NCBI RefSeq assembly: GCF_004364335.1 | Contig: NZ_SOCR01000006.1 | Coordinates: 219,873 to 283,872 of the forward strand | Source: Pseudomonas graminis | GTDB taxonomy: Bacteria > Pseudomonadota > Gammaproteobacteria > Pseudomonadales > Pseudomonadaceae | Direction: 5' to 3' | DNA: 64,000 nt | Shown: positions 20,084-29,505 of the stretch, in pieces | How the letters are laid out: each line of letters opens with the position of its first letter | How positions within the stretch are numbered: position 1 is the stretch's first letter | Notes under the pieces: generated by a model | Databases searched by the model: none | Told to the model about the DNA's origin: nothing | The model's input: the letters and a program-made list of their open reading frames with translations, nothing else | Translations under genes and position numbers: made by a program

Positions 20084-21868
20084 ATGAGTAATTTAAGCCT
20101 CCCACTGTTGTTGCGCGCACCTGTGCCGACGCAGTCGAGCCTGTCGTTCTGTGACGCGACGCCCAAAGACATGAAGCGCTGGATCGCCACGCTGCCCAAG
20201 GCCAATCTCGGTGAAATGGCCCGTCAGCTCTATCAAGGGCTTGGCGAGCTGAACCAGTTGCTTACCCCCAGCGACAACCGCATGCAGCTCCTCGAACTGC
20301 TTCGCCCGGAAGTCTTTTTCGTGTGCAAGCACCTGGAGCGTCACTTCCTGAACCAGTCGGTCGTTCTCGAAGAGCGTCCGCGCAAGGTCGCCAACCTGTG
20401 CCAGGCCCTGCAGAACCACCTTGCCATTGGCTACAAACAGATCATCGCGCGGGTCGCGGTCAAGCTCGGCAAAGACCGTATCGGCCTGCTGACCACCGCT
20501 CTTCAGCGCGCGCTCAGCTGCCTGAACGGGCCGCTGATCCGCGCCAATCAACTTTACTGCCCGGTGCAGGACGGCCTGTGGCTGGAGCTGCACCAGATCT
20601 ATCAGATCGCCCGCCAGCATCAATTGCAGAACGTACCTGTTGCCGACAGTCTCGCCCACAACACTCAGGCGATGAGCGTTGAACAAACGTATATCGTTGC
20701 GCTGCTGATGGGCTGTTCGCGCTGCAATCAAATGCGCCAGCACAATATCGGCAAACTGGCCGAGGCGCTGGATGCGTGGAGCGCGATGGTCACGTTGCAG
20801 CAGCCGCTGGACAGCGACAGCCTGTACGCGGTGTCGCCAGGTACGGACACGGCGCCGCGCTATGCCGCACTGTATGACGACGATCAGCGGCCGAACCTGC
20901 TTGGCATCAACCCCCGCCCTCTGTCGGCGGCACTGGAACGCTATACCGAAACGCCCGTTGAAGAACGTTCGAAGTCCGCCCTGAAAGTGCCGCCGGGGTT
21001 ATCCATCGATGTCCTCCAACACCTTGCCGCCGCTTGGGGTGATGTGTCGGAGCGTGCGTTTCAACGCACGCCGGGGCAAGGAACGCTGACCGTCTGCGTG
21101 GGCATGAGCGCGCTGCATTATTACGTCGGCGGCCAGCAGTCCTTCAGCGATCTACTGCAGATGTCGACCCTGTCCAGAGTGGCCGAATACTCGCTGCAGC
21201 CCTTGAAGCCGGTGAAGCTTGATCCGTGGGCGGAGACGGCGGACGCGCAACGTAACGGCACATCGAACAGCATGCTGCCGTTCGAGGAAATCGAGTACAA
21301 GCGCGACGATGCCGAAGCCAGCGCGGCGTCCGACGGGCAAAAGAGCTTTCCGACGTACGCCCTGCATATCGTCAATCACAGCCCGGGGGGCTACTGCCTG
21401 GCCTGGCCCAAAGAAGTACCGGACCAGTTGCAGGCCGGTGAGATGATCGGCATTCAGGACCATGGCCACGGCTGGAGCATTGCGGTAGTGCGCTGGGTGC
21501 GGCAAGTGCGCGGCGGTGGGATGCAGATGGGCGTTGAACTGATTGCGCCCTTCGCCCAGGCCTGCGGCATGCAGCTGACACGCGCCGAACAGAGCAGTCA
21601 GTTCCTCCGCGCCCTGCTGCTGCCGGAGGTTCGCGCCATCGACGTCCCCGCGACGGTCATTGCCCCGCGCCTGCCGTTCGAGGACGGCTCCAAGGTGCTG
21701 ATCAACACCAGTGGCGAACAGCGAAGCGCGAGCTTGAGCAACCGTCGGGCGACGACGGGCAGCTACAACCAGTTTGAATATCAGATTATTGAAGGCCCGA
21801 AAAAGGCGGCGCAGCCAGATGCCGGCGGCCCGGAGCAGGAATTCGATTCGCTGTGGACGGTGCTCTGA
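20084..21868 (+). CDS. Large PilZ-like domain protein
   Basis: This 594-residue soluble protein occupies the place of PA4958 in P. aeruginosa. Its N-terminal 400 residues are alpha-helical with no motif I can name. The C-terminal part (about 430-520) resembles a PilZ domain: a strand with NHSPGGY in the position of the DxSxxG signature and a GMQMGVELIAP ending, but the first arginine motif (RxxxR) is not evident, so c-di-GMP binding is uncertain. Start ATG 20084 (MSNLSLPLLL) has GGAG upstream at long spacing. Unlike P. aeruginosa, no fimX follows. Confidence 0.7.
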   Translation: MSNLSLPLLLRAPVPTQSSLSFCDATPKDMKRWIATLPKANLGEMARQLYQGLGELNQLLTPSDNRMQLLELLRPEVFFVCKHLERHFLNQSVVLEERPRKVANLCQALQNHLAIGYKQIIARVAVKLGKDRIGLLTTALQRALSCLNGPLIRANQLYCPVQDGLWLELHQIYQIARQHQLQNVPVADSLAHNTQAMSVEQTYIVALLMGCSRCNQMRQHNIGKLAEALDAWSAMVTLQQPLDSDSLYAVSPGTDTAPRYAALYDDDQRPNLLGINPRPLSAALERYTETPVEERSKSALKVPPGLSIDVLQHLAAAWGDVSERAFQRTPGQGTLTVCVGMSALHYYVGGQQSFSDLLQMSTLSRVAEYSLQPLKPVKLDPWAETADAQRNGTSNSMLPFEEIEYKRDDAEASAASDGQKSFPTYALHIVNHSPGGYCLAWPKEVPDQLQAGEMIGIQDHGHGWSIAVVRWVRQVRGGGMQMGVELIAPFAQACGMQLTRAEQSSQFLRALLLPEVRAIDVPATVIAPRLPFEDGSKVLINTSGEQRSASLSNRRATTGSYNQFEYQIIEGPKKAAQPDAGGPEQEFDSLWTVL

Positions 21869-21874
21869 GCCATC

Positions 21875-21897
21875 GAGGCATCCGTTGCAGATGCCTC
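21875..21897. terminator. Hairpin between convergent genes
   Basis: GAGGCATC pairs perfectly with GATGCCTC across a 7-base loop in the 43-bp gap between the PilZ-like gene and serB. No T-run follows, so termination efficiency is uncertain. Confidence 0.5.
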
Positions 21898-21911
21898 AAT
21901 GCCCACGCTAG

Positions 21912-23129
21912 TTAAGCGCTGCGCCCTTCCCGATCGCGGAATCCCAGCAAATACAGCACGCCGTCCAGACCCAGCGTCGAGATGGCCTGTTTCGCCGACT
22001 GCCTGACCAGCGGCTTGGCGCGGAACGCCACACCCAGGCCGGCGATCGCGAGCATCGGCAGGTCATTGGCGCCATCGCCCACTGCGATGGTCTGCTCCAG
22101 ACTCAACCCTTCCTTGCTGGCGAGTTCGCGCAGCAGATCGGCCTTGCGCTGGGCGTCGACGATCGGCTCGATCGCGTTGCCGGTGCACTTGCCGTCCACC
22201 ACTTCCAGCTCATTGGCGAAGATGTAGTCAATACCCAGTTTGGCCTGCAGCTGGCGAGCGAAGTAGGTGAAGCCCCCCGACAGGATCGCGGTCTTGTAAC
22301 CCAGCCGCTTGAGTTCGGCGAACAGGGTTTCAGCGCCTTCCGTCAAACGCAACGAAGCGCCGATCTCATCCAGCACCTTCACATCCAGGCCTTTAAGCAG
22401 CGCCAGTCGCTCTTTGAAACTGGCGCGGAAGTCCAGTTCGCCCCGCATGGCGCGCTCGGTGATCTCCGACACGCGCTCACCGACGCCGTGGGCCTTGGCC
22501 AGTTCGTCGATAACCTCGGCTTCGATCAGCGTCGAATCCATGTCGAACACCGCCAGACGACGGTTGCGGCGGAACAGTGAATCCTGCTGAAACGCGATAT
22601 CGACGTTCAGCTCCTGGGCAACGTGGAGGAACTCGGCCTGCATCTGCTGAGGATCGACCGGCTCGCCGCGCACGGAAAACTCGATGCAGCCCTTGCTCTT
22701 CTCGGTGGGCATGTCCAGCGGCATGCGTCCGGAAAGGCGATCGATGCGGTCGATGTTCAAGCCATATTTGGCAGTGATCGCGCTGACCGTTTGCAGCTGC
22801 TCGGCGGTGACCTTGCGCGTCAGCAGCGTCACGATGTGCCGCGCCTTGCCCTGACCGTCTACCCAATGCTGATAATCAGCTTCGGACACGTGGGTAAAGC
22901 GCACTTGCTGGCCCAATTGGTCGACTGTCGCTTGCACGTTCCGGCGCACTGCCGCGCCTGCCTCGGTGTCGGGGATCTCGACCAGAAGGCCGAACGACAG
23001 CGCGTCGTGAATCACCGCCTGACCGATGTCGAGAATGTTCACGCCGCCTTGGGCCAGCACACCGGTGATGGCCGCAGTGAGACCCGGACGGTCTACACCG
23101 GTGATGTTTATCAGGACGATTTCGCGCAA
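21912..23129 (-). CDS. serB: Phosphoserine phosphatase SerB
   Basis: SerB catalyses the last step of serine synthesis. The 405-residue protein has two N-terminal ACT-type regulatory regions (from VLINITGVDRPGLTAAI) and a C-terminal HAD phosphatase with nucleophile motif FDMDST, then AILSGGF and AVGDGANDLPML. The start is TTG at 23129 with GGGGG upstream, and the N-terminus is that of other Pseudomonas SerB proteins. Divergent from the membrane protein gene at 23260. Confidence 0.95.
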   Translation of the reverse strand: MREIVLINITGVDRPGLTAAITGVLAQGGVNILDIGQAVIHDALSFGLLVEIPDTEAGAAVRRNVQATVDQLGQQVRFTHVSEADYQHWVDGQGKARHIVTLLTRKVTAEQLQTVSAITAKYGLNIDRIDRLSGRMPLDMPTEKSKGCIEFSVRGEPVDPQQMQAEFLHVAQELNVDIAFQQDSLFRRNRRLAVFDMDSTLIEAEVIDELAKAHGVGERVSEITERAMRGELDFRASFKERLALLKGLDVKVLDEIGASLRLTEGAETLFAELKRLGYKTAILSGGFTYFARQLQAKLGIDYIFANELEVVDGKCTGNAIEPIVDAQRKADLLRELASKEGLSLEQTIAVGDGANDLPMLAIAGLGVAFRAKPLVRQSAKQAISTLGLDGVLYLLGFRDREGRSA

Positions 23130-23199
23130 GGCGCACCCCCGCAGTTGAAAAAAACCGCATTCTACGCACTTTCAGTGACCGCCGGGCACAGCCAGCGCT

Positions 23200-23227
23200 T
23201 TGCCGCCACAGGGTCGCTCGCTATACT
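23200..23227 (+). promoter_or_regulatory. Putative sigma-70 promoter
   Basis: TTGCCG is followed after 16 bp by TATACT, 33 bp upstream of the GTG start at 23260. The -10 is good and the -35 moderate; there is no experimental support. Confidence 0.4.
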
Positions 23228-23259
23228 GCGCCCCAACTTCACCAAGAGAGCCGTGCTCA

Positions 23260-24789
23260 GTGAACCGGCCCACGCCAGTAAAAACCGATAATTTCTTCTT
23301 GCTGATCTTCCGGGCATTGCGTCATCGACGTGTACCGATTGCTTTGCGCATCGCCAGCCACAACGTGATCCTCGTCGCGCTGGCTCTGGTGATCTACGCC
23401 TGCGTCATGGGTTTGCAATTCAAGCAAGCCATGCATGAACAGGCTGACGCACTGGGGCAAGCCCTGACCACGCAGACCGCCACGTCCGCCACCGAGCTAT
23501 TGGTGTCCAACGACATCCTCAGCCTCAACGTGCTGCTGGGCAATCTGGTGAAAAACCCGCTGGTGGCCCACGCCGCTATCTATAGCCCCGACAACCGCAT
23601 TCTGGCCGAAGCCGGTCAGCGTCCGAAAAACGGCTTGCTGGGCGAGGCTGAAGGTCTGTACGAGATCAAGATCACGTTTCAGGATGTAGTCGCCGGCACG
23701 TTGCGGATCAGCCTGGACATGGCCCAGTTCCAGCAGCCGCTGACCATCAGCCTGCAGAGCATGGCGATTCTGGCCGGTATCCTGCTGGCACTGGCGCTAG
23801 CCTTGAGCCTTCGCCTGGGGCGCCATATTTCCACGCCGATGCTGCAACTGCGCATGTGGCTGCGCTACATCGATCCGTACACGCCGGCCACTGATCGTCA
23901 GGACGAGATCGGCGATCTGGCGCGTCAGCTGAAGACTTCCTACGCGCCGCCAGAGCCGGAACCGGCTCCCATTCCCGAGCCTGCCCAGGTCGAGGACGAG
24001 GACGACGCTTCGCCGGAGTTCGACAGCAGCGATCTGAGCGACCCTGACTTCGACGACGCGCCCAAGCCGCGTGCGACGGTGATTCCGGCACGACGCATCG
24101 CTGCCGAGGAAGATGAAGAAGACGAGGAGGATCCGTTTGCGGACCTTCGCGATCATTCTGCCGCCGCGCCAAAAGCCGTCCCGCGTCCGATCCTTCCTGT
24201 CGTGCCATCGCAACCGCAATACAGCGCCGTGCTGGCGGTACAGCTGGGTTCGCAGGAGCAACTGCGTCGGCTGCCGCGCACGCGCCTGACCGAGTTGCTC
24301 GAGCGCTACCGTGACTGCATCGATCAGGCTGCTTCGCTCTACGACAGCGAGCTGCACACCCTGAACGACGGCAGCTCACTCATGGTGTTCAGTACCCAGG
24401 ACAGCGGCGATGACTACCTGACCAACGCGATCTGCTGCGGCGAGTTGCTGCGTGCATTGAGCCATGCGTTGCAGATCGAAGTCGCCGACAGCGGTATCAC
24501 CCTGCAGCTGCAGCTGGGCCTGACACTGGGCGAAGGCTTGCATGGCATGAACCAGATCGATCTGCTGCTGACCGAAACTGCTCAGGACGCTCTGGCCCTT
24601 TCCCAACACAGCCGCAACCTCCTGCTGGTTGAGCGCAAGATCAGCGAAGATACGACCATCCGCCAGCGCGCGCGCATTCGCCCGATAGCGAGCCCTGAAG
24701 GTGCCAGTTGCGTGGAGCGTCTGATGGAGCCGTACCCGTCGATGCTGGAGCGCCAGTTGGCGCGCATGCACGAGGCGCGCAAGGTCTAA
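23260..24789 (+). CDS. Membrane sensor-like protein with degenerate class III cyclase-like domain
   Basis: Homologue by position of PA4961. From the GTG start at 23260 (AAGAGAG upstream) the 509-residue protein has a short cytoplasmic N-terminus, a membrane helix (about 35-52), a periplasmic domain (about 53-165), a second helix (about 167-184), a HAMP-like stretch, a very acidic Pro-rich linker (about 230-310) and a C-terminal domain. That domain has the layout of a class III nucleotide cyclase: an initial strand YSAVLAVQLG, then LNDGSSLMVF in the place of the GDG hairpin, then an Ala/Leu-rich helix and LQLGLTLGEG. The metal-binding Asp residues are not conserved, so it is probably not catalytic. 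Function unknown. Confidence 0.72.
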   Translation: MNRPTPVKTDNFFLLIFRALRHRRVPIALRIASHNVILVALALVIYACVMGLQFKQAMHEQADALGQALTTQTATSATELLVSNDILSLNVLLGNLVKNPLVAHAAIYSPDNRILAEAGQRPKNGLLGEAEGLYEIKITFQDVVAGTLRISLDMAQFQQPLTISLQSMAILAGILLALALALSLRLGRHISTPMLQLRMWLRYIDPYTPATDRQDEIGDLARQLKTSYAPPEPEPAPIPEPAQVEDEDDASPEFDSSDLSDPDFDDAPKPRATVIPARRIAAEEDEEDEEDPFADLRDHSAAAPKAVPRPILPVVPSQPQYSAVLAVQLGSQEQLRRLPRTRLTELLERYRDCIDQAASLYDSELHTLNDGSSLMVFSTQDSGDDYLTNAICCGELLRALSHALQIEVADSGITLQLQLGLTLGEGLHGMNQIDLLLTETAQDALALSQHSRNLLLVERKISEDTTIRQRARIRPIASPEGASCVERLMEPYPSMLERQLARMHEARKV

Positions 24790-24796
24790 GCGCCAC

Positions 24797-24834
24797 CCAC
24801 AAAAAAGCCCGCATCGCTGCGGGCTTTTTTGTGG
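24797..24834. terminator. Bidirectional terminator
   Basis: AAAAAAGCCCGCA and TGCGGGCTTTTTT form a strong stem flanked by A- and T-runs, between the convergent membrane protein and PqiC-like genes. Confidence 0.93.
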
Positions 24835-24843
24835 GCGCTGATG

Positions 24844-25554
24844 CTAGAAGCGGAACACTTCCAGATCGGTGCGAATCGGTGATGCCATAGGGATCTTTGG
24901 CTTGTCCTGATCCGTGCGGGTTTTCGCCGGCGCTACGGCCTTCTTGGGCGCGTCTGCCACGTACGGCTGGCTGGCGATGGGTTTGACCGCGACGCTCAGC
25001 TTGTCCGCCAGACGCTGCAACAGAATCCCTTGAGCCTTGACCTGCGCAGCTGAAGAGCCTGCGTGCGGTTCTTCCAGGTGAATCAGCTTGCTGTCGCGTA
25101 CAGTGCCGCGACGGTCGAGCAAGCGCCATTGGGCATCGAGCACCGCAGGCTGCTTCTCGCCTGAATCCAGGCGGGTGATGGACAGGACCACCTGGACATC
25201 CGGCGTGAAGCTCGCCGCGGCAGGCGCCATGACCACGCGTTGACTGTCGAGCTTCCAGGCCAGTTGGCGCAGAAGCAGTTGATCGATATCGGCAGACAGG
25301 CTGCCGGCCCAGCGACCGTCAGTGGATGCCTTGAGGCTGCCGTCCGGCTGACGCTGCAATAATGTTTCACGTTGCAGGTAGTCAGCAATCGCCACAGGGC
25401 CCAGCAGAACTGCGACCCCGCCGGTGTGCTTCGGTTGCCCAGGATCGCCGCTGTCCAGCTGATAGAGCGAGGTGGGCTGATGAACGCTGCAACCGGCCAA
25501 ACCCAGAACGCCGGTCAACAACAGAACACAGGGAACACGTAGAAAATTCATCAT
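24844..25554 (-). CDS. PqiC-family lipoprotein (ABC-type transport auxiliary)
   Basis: A 236-residue outer-membrane lipoprotein: signal peptide with lipobox LAGC, then a DUF330/ABC_trans_aux-like domain (PTSLYQLDSG, VLLGPVAIADYLQR). Such proteins are the outer-membrane partners of MCE/PqiAB-type lipid transport machines, but no PqiA/B or MCE gene is near, so its partner must be elsewhere. A basic C-terminal tail (KKAVAPAKTRTDQDKPK) is unusual. I chose the ATG at 25554, with GGACGGG just upstream; 25551 is equally possible. It is the last gene of the parC transcription direction. Confidence 0.8.
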   Translation of the reverse strand: MMNFLRVPCVLLLTGVLGLAGCSVHQPTSLYQLDSGDPGQPKHTGGVAVLLGPVAIADYLQRETLLQRQPDGSLKASTDGRWAGSLSADIDQLLLRQLAWKLDSQRVVMAPAAASFTPDVQVVLSITRLDSGEKQPAVLDAQWRLLDRRGTVRDSKLIHLEEPHAGSSAAQVKAQGILLQRLADKLSVAVKPIASQPYVADAPKKAVAPAKTRTDQDKPKIPMASPIRTDLEVFRF

Positions 25555-25686
25555 CCCGTCCAAGTGAACGCCGTGTAATGCGTCCACGCTGTTAAATACT
25601 TTGAAAACATGAAGGCATTCCGCCATGGCGGCGCCAGAGGACGTCATATCATCCGTGAATATGCGCATTGACTCCAGCGATTCTGC

Positions 25687-25715
25687 GTCGCTCTCGTGAC
25701 GAAACGAAGAGCGAC
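25687..25715 (-). terminator. Weak hairpin downstream of parC
   Basis: GTCGCTCT pairs with AGAGCGAC (8 bp, 13-base loop) just after the parC stop. It lacks a U-tract, so it may only attenuate read-through into the lipoprotein gene. Confidence 0.35.
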
Positions 25716-25731
25716 TGCCGAACCCACCGCT

Positions 25732-27999
25732 TTAGCCAGCGGTTTCCACCAATAGTGCATCGACGCGCTGGAATCCACGCGGCAGTTTGTTGCCCCGTCT
25801 TCCGCGTTCACCTTTGTAGTGTTCCAGATCGTCGGGCTTGAGCGAAAGATTGCGCTTGCCCGCCTGCAGCACCAGCGTGGCGCCATCAGGGACGACGGCC
25901 AGATCGGTCACGTACTCTTCCCGGCTGGCAACGCGCTCGCCCGGGATGCCAATGATCTTGTTGCCTTTGCCCTTGCCCAGCTGCGGCAGATCGCTGATTT
26001 TAAACACCAGCAAACGGCCTTCGGTGGTGACGGCGGCGAGCCAGTTGTGCTCACGATCCGGTACCGGGCGCGGCAGGATCACCTTGGCCCCGGCCGGCAA
26101 GCTCAGCAGCGCCTTGCCCGCCTTGTTCTTGGCCTGCAGGTCTTCACCCTTGACCACGAAACCGTAGCCGGCGTCGGAGGCGACCACGTACAGCGAATCG
26201 TCTTCCGGCATCAGCACACATTCGAAAGTCGCACCGGGCGGCGGCGTCAGACGACCGGTCAGCGGTTCGCCTTGGCCACGGGCCGATGGCAAGGTGTGCG
26301 ACGGCACCGAATAACTGCGACCGGTGGAGTCGATAAACACCGCAAACTGGTTGGAACGACCCGGCGCCAGGGCCTTGAAGCCATCCCCGGCCTTATAAGA
26401 GAGCCCGGTGGCGTCGATTTCATGACCTTTGGCGGAGCGAACCCAGCCTTTTTCCGACAGGACGACCGTCACTTTCTCGTTCGGCAGCAGATCGTGTTCG
26501 GTCAGGGCTTTGGCTTCGGTACGCTCGACGATAGGCGAACGACGGTCGTCGCCATACGTTTCGGCATCCTTGATCAGCTCGGTACGTACCAGTTTCTTCA
26601 GCTTGGCCTCGCTGCTCAACAGGGCTTGCAGCTTGGCTTGTTCCTTGAGCAATTCATCCTGTTCGGCACGCAACTTCATTTCTTCCAGTCGCGCCAACTG
26701 ACGCAAACGGGTGTCGAGAATGTAGTCAGCCTGGATTTCGCTCAGGGCGAAACGCGCGATCAGCGCGGCTTTCGGGTGCTCCTCGGTGCGGATGATGTGA
26801 ATCACTTCATCCAGGTTGAGGTAAGCGATCAACAAACCATCCAACAGGTGCAAGCGACGCTCGACCTTGTCGAGGCGGAATTGCAGGCGACGACGCACGG
26901 TCTGTACCCGGAACTCCAACCACTCGACCAGCAATGCGCGCAGGTTTTTCAGCTGCGGCTTGCCGTCCAGGCCAATGATGTTGATGTTGACCCTGTAGCT
27001 CGACTCCAGCTCAGTGCTGGCGAATAGATGCTGCATCAGCGCATCGTGGTCGAAATTCTTGCGGGCGCCCGGGATGATCACGATCCGGCACGGGTTCTCG
27101 TGGTCGGATTCGTCACGCAGGTCAGCGATCTGAGGAGCCTTGGACGGCTTGGCCTGCATCATCGCCGCGATCTGCTCCAGCACCTTGGCACCGGACACCT
27201 GATGCGGCAGCGCGGTGACGATGATGTCGCCGTCTTCGATGTGGTACACGGCGCGCATACGCACCGAGCCTTTGCCGGTTTCGTACATTTTCAGCAGGTC
27301 GGCGCGGGGCGTGATGATTTCCGCTTCGGTTGGATAGTCCGGGCCCTGGATGTGCTCACAGAGCTGTTCGACCGTTGCTTTGGGCTCATCGAGCAAACGC
27401 ACACAGGCTGTCGCGACTTCGCGCAGGTTGTGCGGCGGTACGTCGGTGGCCATGCCCACGGCGATGCCGGTGGTACCGTTGAGCAGGATATTCGGCAGGC
27501 GCGCCGGCAAAACTGCGGGCTCGTCCAGGGTGCCGTCGAAGTTCGGCACCCAGTCCGCGGTGCCCTGCCCCAGTTCGGAAAGCAGCACTTCGGAGTAACG
27601 CGACAGGCGCGCTTCGGTGTAGCGCATGGCGGCGAATGACTTGGGATCGTCCGGTGCACCCCAGTTGCCCTGGCCGTCGACCAGTGTGTAGCGATAGCTG
27701 AAGGGTTGCGCCATCAGCACCATGGCTTCGTAGCAGGCCGAGTCGCCGTGGGGGTGAAACTTGCCGAGCACGTCACCGACGGTACGCGCCGATTTCTTGT
27801 GCTTGGCGTCGGCGTCCAGGCCCAGCTCGCTCATCGCGTAGACGATGCGGCGCTGCACAGGCTTCAGGCCGTCGCCGATGTGCGGCAACGCCCGGTCCAT
27901 GATCACGTACATGGAATAGTTGAGATAGGCCTGTTCGGTGAAGTCAGCCAGCGATCGGCGTTCTACGCCATCCAGGCTGAGGTCAAGGGAGTCGCTCAT
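25732..27999 (-). CDS. parC: DNA topoisomerase IV subunit A
   Basis: ParC breaks and rejoins DNA in topoisomerase IV, which decatenates daughter chromosomes. The 755-residue protein has the winged-helix and tower core with the catalytic Tyr in [11 protein letters not shown], and a C-terminal beta-pinwheel. The quinolone-resistance region ([14 protein letters not shown]) has Ser at 87 and Glu at 91, the susceptible residues. The start is ATG 27999, ten bases after the retropepsin stop. Its partner parE is two genes upstream on the same strand. Confidence 0.97.
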   Translation of the reverse strand: MSDSLDLSLDGVERRSLADFTEQAYLNYSMYVIMDRALPHIGDGLKPVQRRIVYAMSELGLDADAKHKKSARTVGDVLGKFHPHGDSACYEAMVLMAQPFSYRYTLVDGQGNWGAPDDPKSFAAMRYTEARLSRYSEVLLSELGQGTADWVPNFDGTLDEPAVLPARLPNILLNGTTGIAVGMATDVPPHNLREVATACVRLLDEPKATVEQLCEHIQGPDYPTEAEIITPRADLLKMYETGKGSVRMRAVYHIEDGDIIVTALPHQVSGAKVLEQIAAMMQAKPSKAPQIADLRDESDHENPCRIVIIPGARKNFDHDALMQHLFASTELESSYRVNINIIGLDGKPQLKNLRALLVEWLEFRVQTVRRRLQFRLDKVERRLHLLDGLLIAYLNLDEVIHIIRTEEHPKAALIARFALSEIQADYILDTRLRQLARLEEMKLRAEQDELLKEQAKLQALLSSEAKLKKLVRTELIKDAETYGDDRRSPIVERTEAKALTEHDLLPNEKVTVVLSEKGWVRSAKGHEIDATGLSYKAGDGFKALAPGRSNQFAVFIDSTGRSYSVPSHTLPSARGQGEPLTGRLTPPPGATFECVLMPEDDSLYVVASDAGYGFVVKGEDLQAKNKAGKALLSLPAGAKVILPRPVPDREHNWLAAVTTEGRLLVFKISDLPQLGKGKGNKIIGIPGERVASREEYVTDLAVVPDGATLVLQAGKRNLSLKPDDLEHYKGERGRRGNKLPRGFQRVDALLVETAG

Positions 28000-28009
28000 G
28001 CGGGCCTCA

Positions 28010-28531
28010 TCATTTTGTCGTCTGGCGCAGCAGCAATGTGCCGCCGCGCTGTGTGAATTCGAGTTGTTTCACGGCGCTCATGCCCAGCAGCACCTGTTCA
28101 CCATCCAGACCGGGCACCACCAGGGCGCGCACGTTGTTCAGGACGATGTCGCCAATCTGCAACCGTTGCAGCGTGGTCCGGAACGCGTCGGTGCGTCCGT
28201 TGGCCGTGCTCACCTGAACGCGCTCGCCACGCTCAAGGCGTAGGGCCTGCGCAACGCTCTCCGGCACGGCGACATTGGTCGCGCCGGTGTCGAGCATGAA
28301 CTGTACGGGACGGGTATTTATCTGCCCGGTCATGACGAAATGCCCGTCACGATTGCTCGCCAGTGTCACCTCGACATAGCCGTCTCGATGTTCGGAGGCG
28401 ACGATGGTATTCGGATTTTCCTGACGTTGCTCCCACTCGCCAAAAAACCGCGTCGCCAGAAACAGCGCCGCCGCCCAGGCGATGATCATCATCAGCCGCC
28501 CGGCGCGTCTGCCGGGAGGTGCCTGGGTCAA
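28010..28531 (-). CDS. Membrane-anchored retropepsin-like aspartic protease
   Basis: The 173-residue protein has one N-terminal membrane helix ([15 protein letters not shown]) and a single retropepsin-like domain with the active-site motif [13 protein letters not shown]; retroviral-type enzymes of this size act as homodimers, each giving one Asp. The substrate in bacteria is unknown. I chose the TTG at 28531: GGAG lies 11 bases upstream, the TTGA overlaps the stop of the upstream gene, and the product begins [11 protein letters not shown]. An ATG after the basic segment is an alternative. Confidence 0.85.
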   Translation of the reverse strand: MTQAPPGRRAGRLMMIIAWAAALFLATRFFGEWEQRQENPNTIVASEHRDGYVEVTLASNRDGHFVMTGQINTRPVQFMLDTGATNVAVPESVAQALRLERGERVQVSTANGRTDAFRTTLQRLQIGDIVLNNVRALVVPGLDGEQVLLGMSAVKQLEFTQRGGTLLLRQTTK

Positions 28532-29505
28532 GGCTTGCCGCTCCAGCCACCCTCGGGCGCGGCAAAGCGCCAGACGACGGGACGTTTTTCGCCATCGGCG
28601 CGGACACCGAAATTGTTGTCCGTGCCGACCCAAGCGCCTTTTTCGTCGATGATCAGGGCCTCGGTCAGGCCGTATTTCTGGTCATACAGCCGGTTCGGCT
28701 GAAGCGCCTCTTTGGCGAACGACCAGCAGGTTTCCAGCTGACCTGTCGCCAGCGTCCGGCGGCAGATTCGGTACGCCGCGCGCTCAAGGGTGAACAGCTT
28801 GCCCTTGTACAGGGAGATGTCGGAAAAGTCCTTGGAGACCGGCTTGCCACCCAGCTCGGGCGGCAAAATATCATTGCCTGACTCGACTCGCAGAATGCAG
28901 CTGGCGTCACAGGCCCAGCCATCCTTGCCGAGCTTTGCCGTCAGCAGGCCGCGCTTGTCGCGCTCGGCGGCGAGCCAGAGTTGATCGCCTGCCGGATTGA
29001 CCGCGATGCCTTCGAAGATGGCGTTGAAATGCTGCAGCATCCCGGCCGACTGCGCTTCCTCGACGATCTTCTTAGGCAGCTCCAGCCAGACCGCCGCACC
29101 GTCAACCGGCACTTTGAGTACGGCAGCATAGGCTTCGCTGACGAGGTAACGGTTGCCCGCCGCGTCGCAGCTCACGCCTTCGAAGTCCAGGTCACCGCCA
29201 CGAATCAGCGCCGAGGCCTTGGCCATACCGCGCAGGGTCGCAGAAAGACCGCTGTCCGGAATCGGCGGGATGTCCAGCGTCTGGGCCTTGGCTTTCCAGA
29301 CCGTTGCCGAGGTATCGAGGCTATAAAGCAGGGTGTCGTCCCGATCCGAAACGGTCCACAGCACGCCGTTGCAGGACGCGAGCCCGGACAGGTTGCCGCC
29401 GATCATGTCGTCGACCGGATGCTCCGACAGCAGCTTGAGCTCGGGCAACGGCGCGGCGAAAACGGGCGCGGCGATCAATAACAGCGCTGCAAACCAGCCC
29501 CGCAT
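28528..29505 (-). CDS. Secreted esterase-like activity of phytase family protein
   Basis: A 325-residue exported protein with a signal peptide (MRGWFAALLLIAAPVFA) and a beta-propeller-like fold typical of the phytase-esterase-like family (SGLASCNGVLWTVSDRDDTLLYSLD, LDFEGVSCDAAGNRYLVSE, NAIFEGIAVNPAGDQLWLAAER). Its substrate is not known. It overlaps the stop of parE by one base (TGATG) and the start of the protease by four, so it is embedded in the topoisomerase IV transcript, an arrangement conserved in Pseudomonas. Confidence 0.85.
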   Translation of the reverse strand: MRGWFAALLLIAAPVFAAPLPELKLLSEHPVDDMIGGNLSGLASCNGVLWTVSDRDDTLLYSLDTSATVWKAKAQTLDIPPIPDSGLSATLRGMAKASALIRGGDLDFEGVSCDAAGNRYLVSEAYAAVLKVPVDGAAVWLELPKKIVEEAQSAGMLQHFNAIFEGIAVNPAGDQLWLAAERDKRGLLTAKLGKDGWACDASCILRVESGNDILPPELGGKPVSKDFSDISLYKGKLFTLERAAYRICRRTLATGQLETCWSFAKEALQPNRLYDQKYGLTEALIIDEKGAWVGTDNNFGVRADGEKRPVVWRFAAPEGGWSGKP

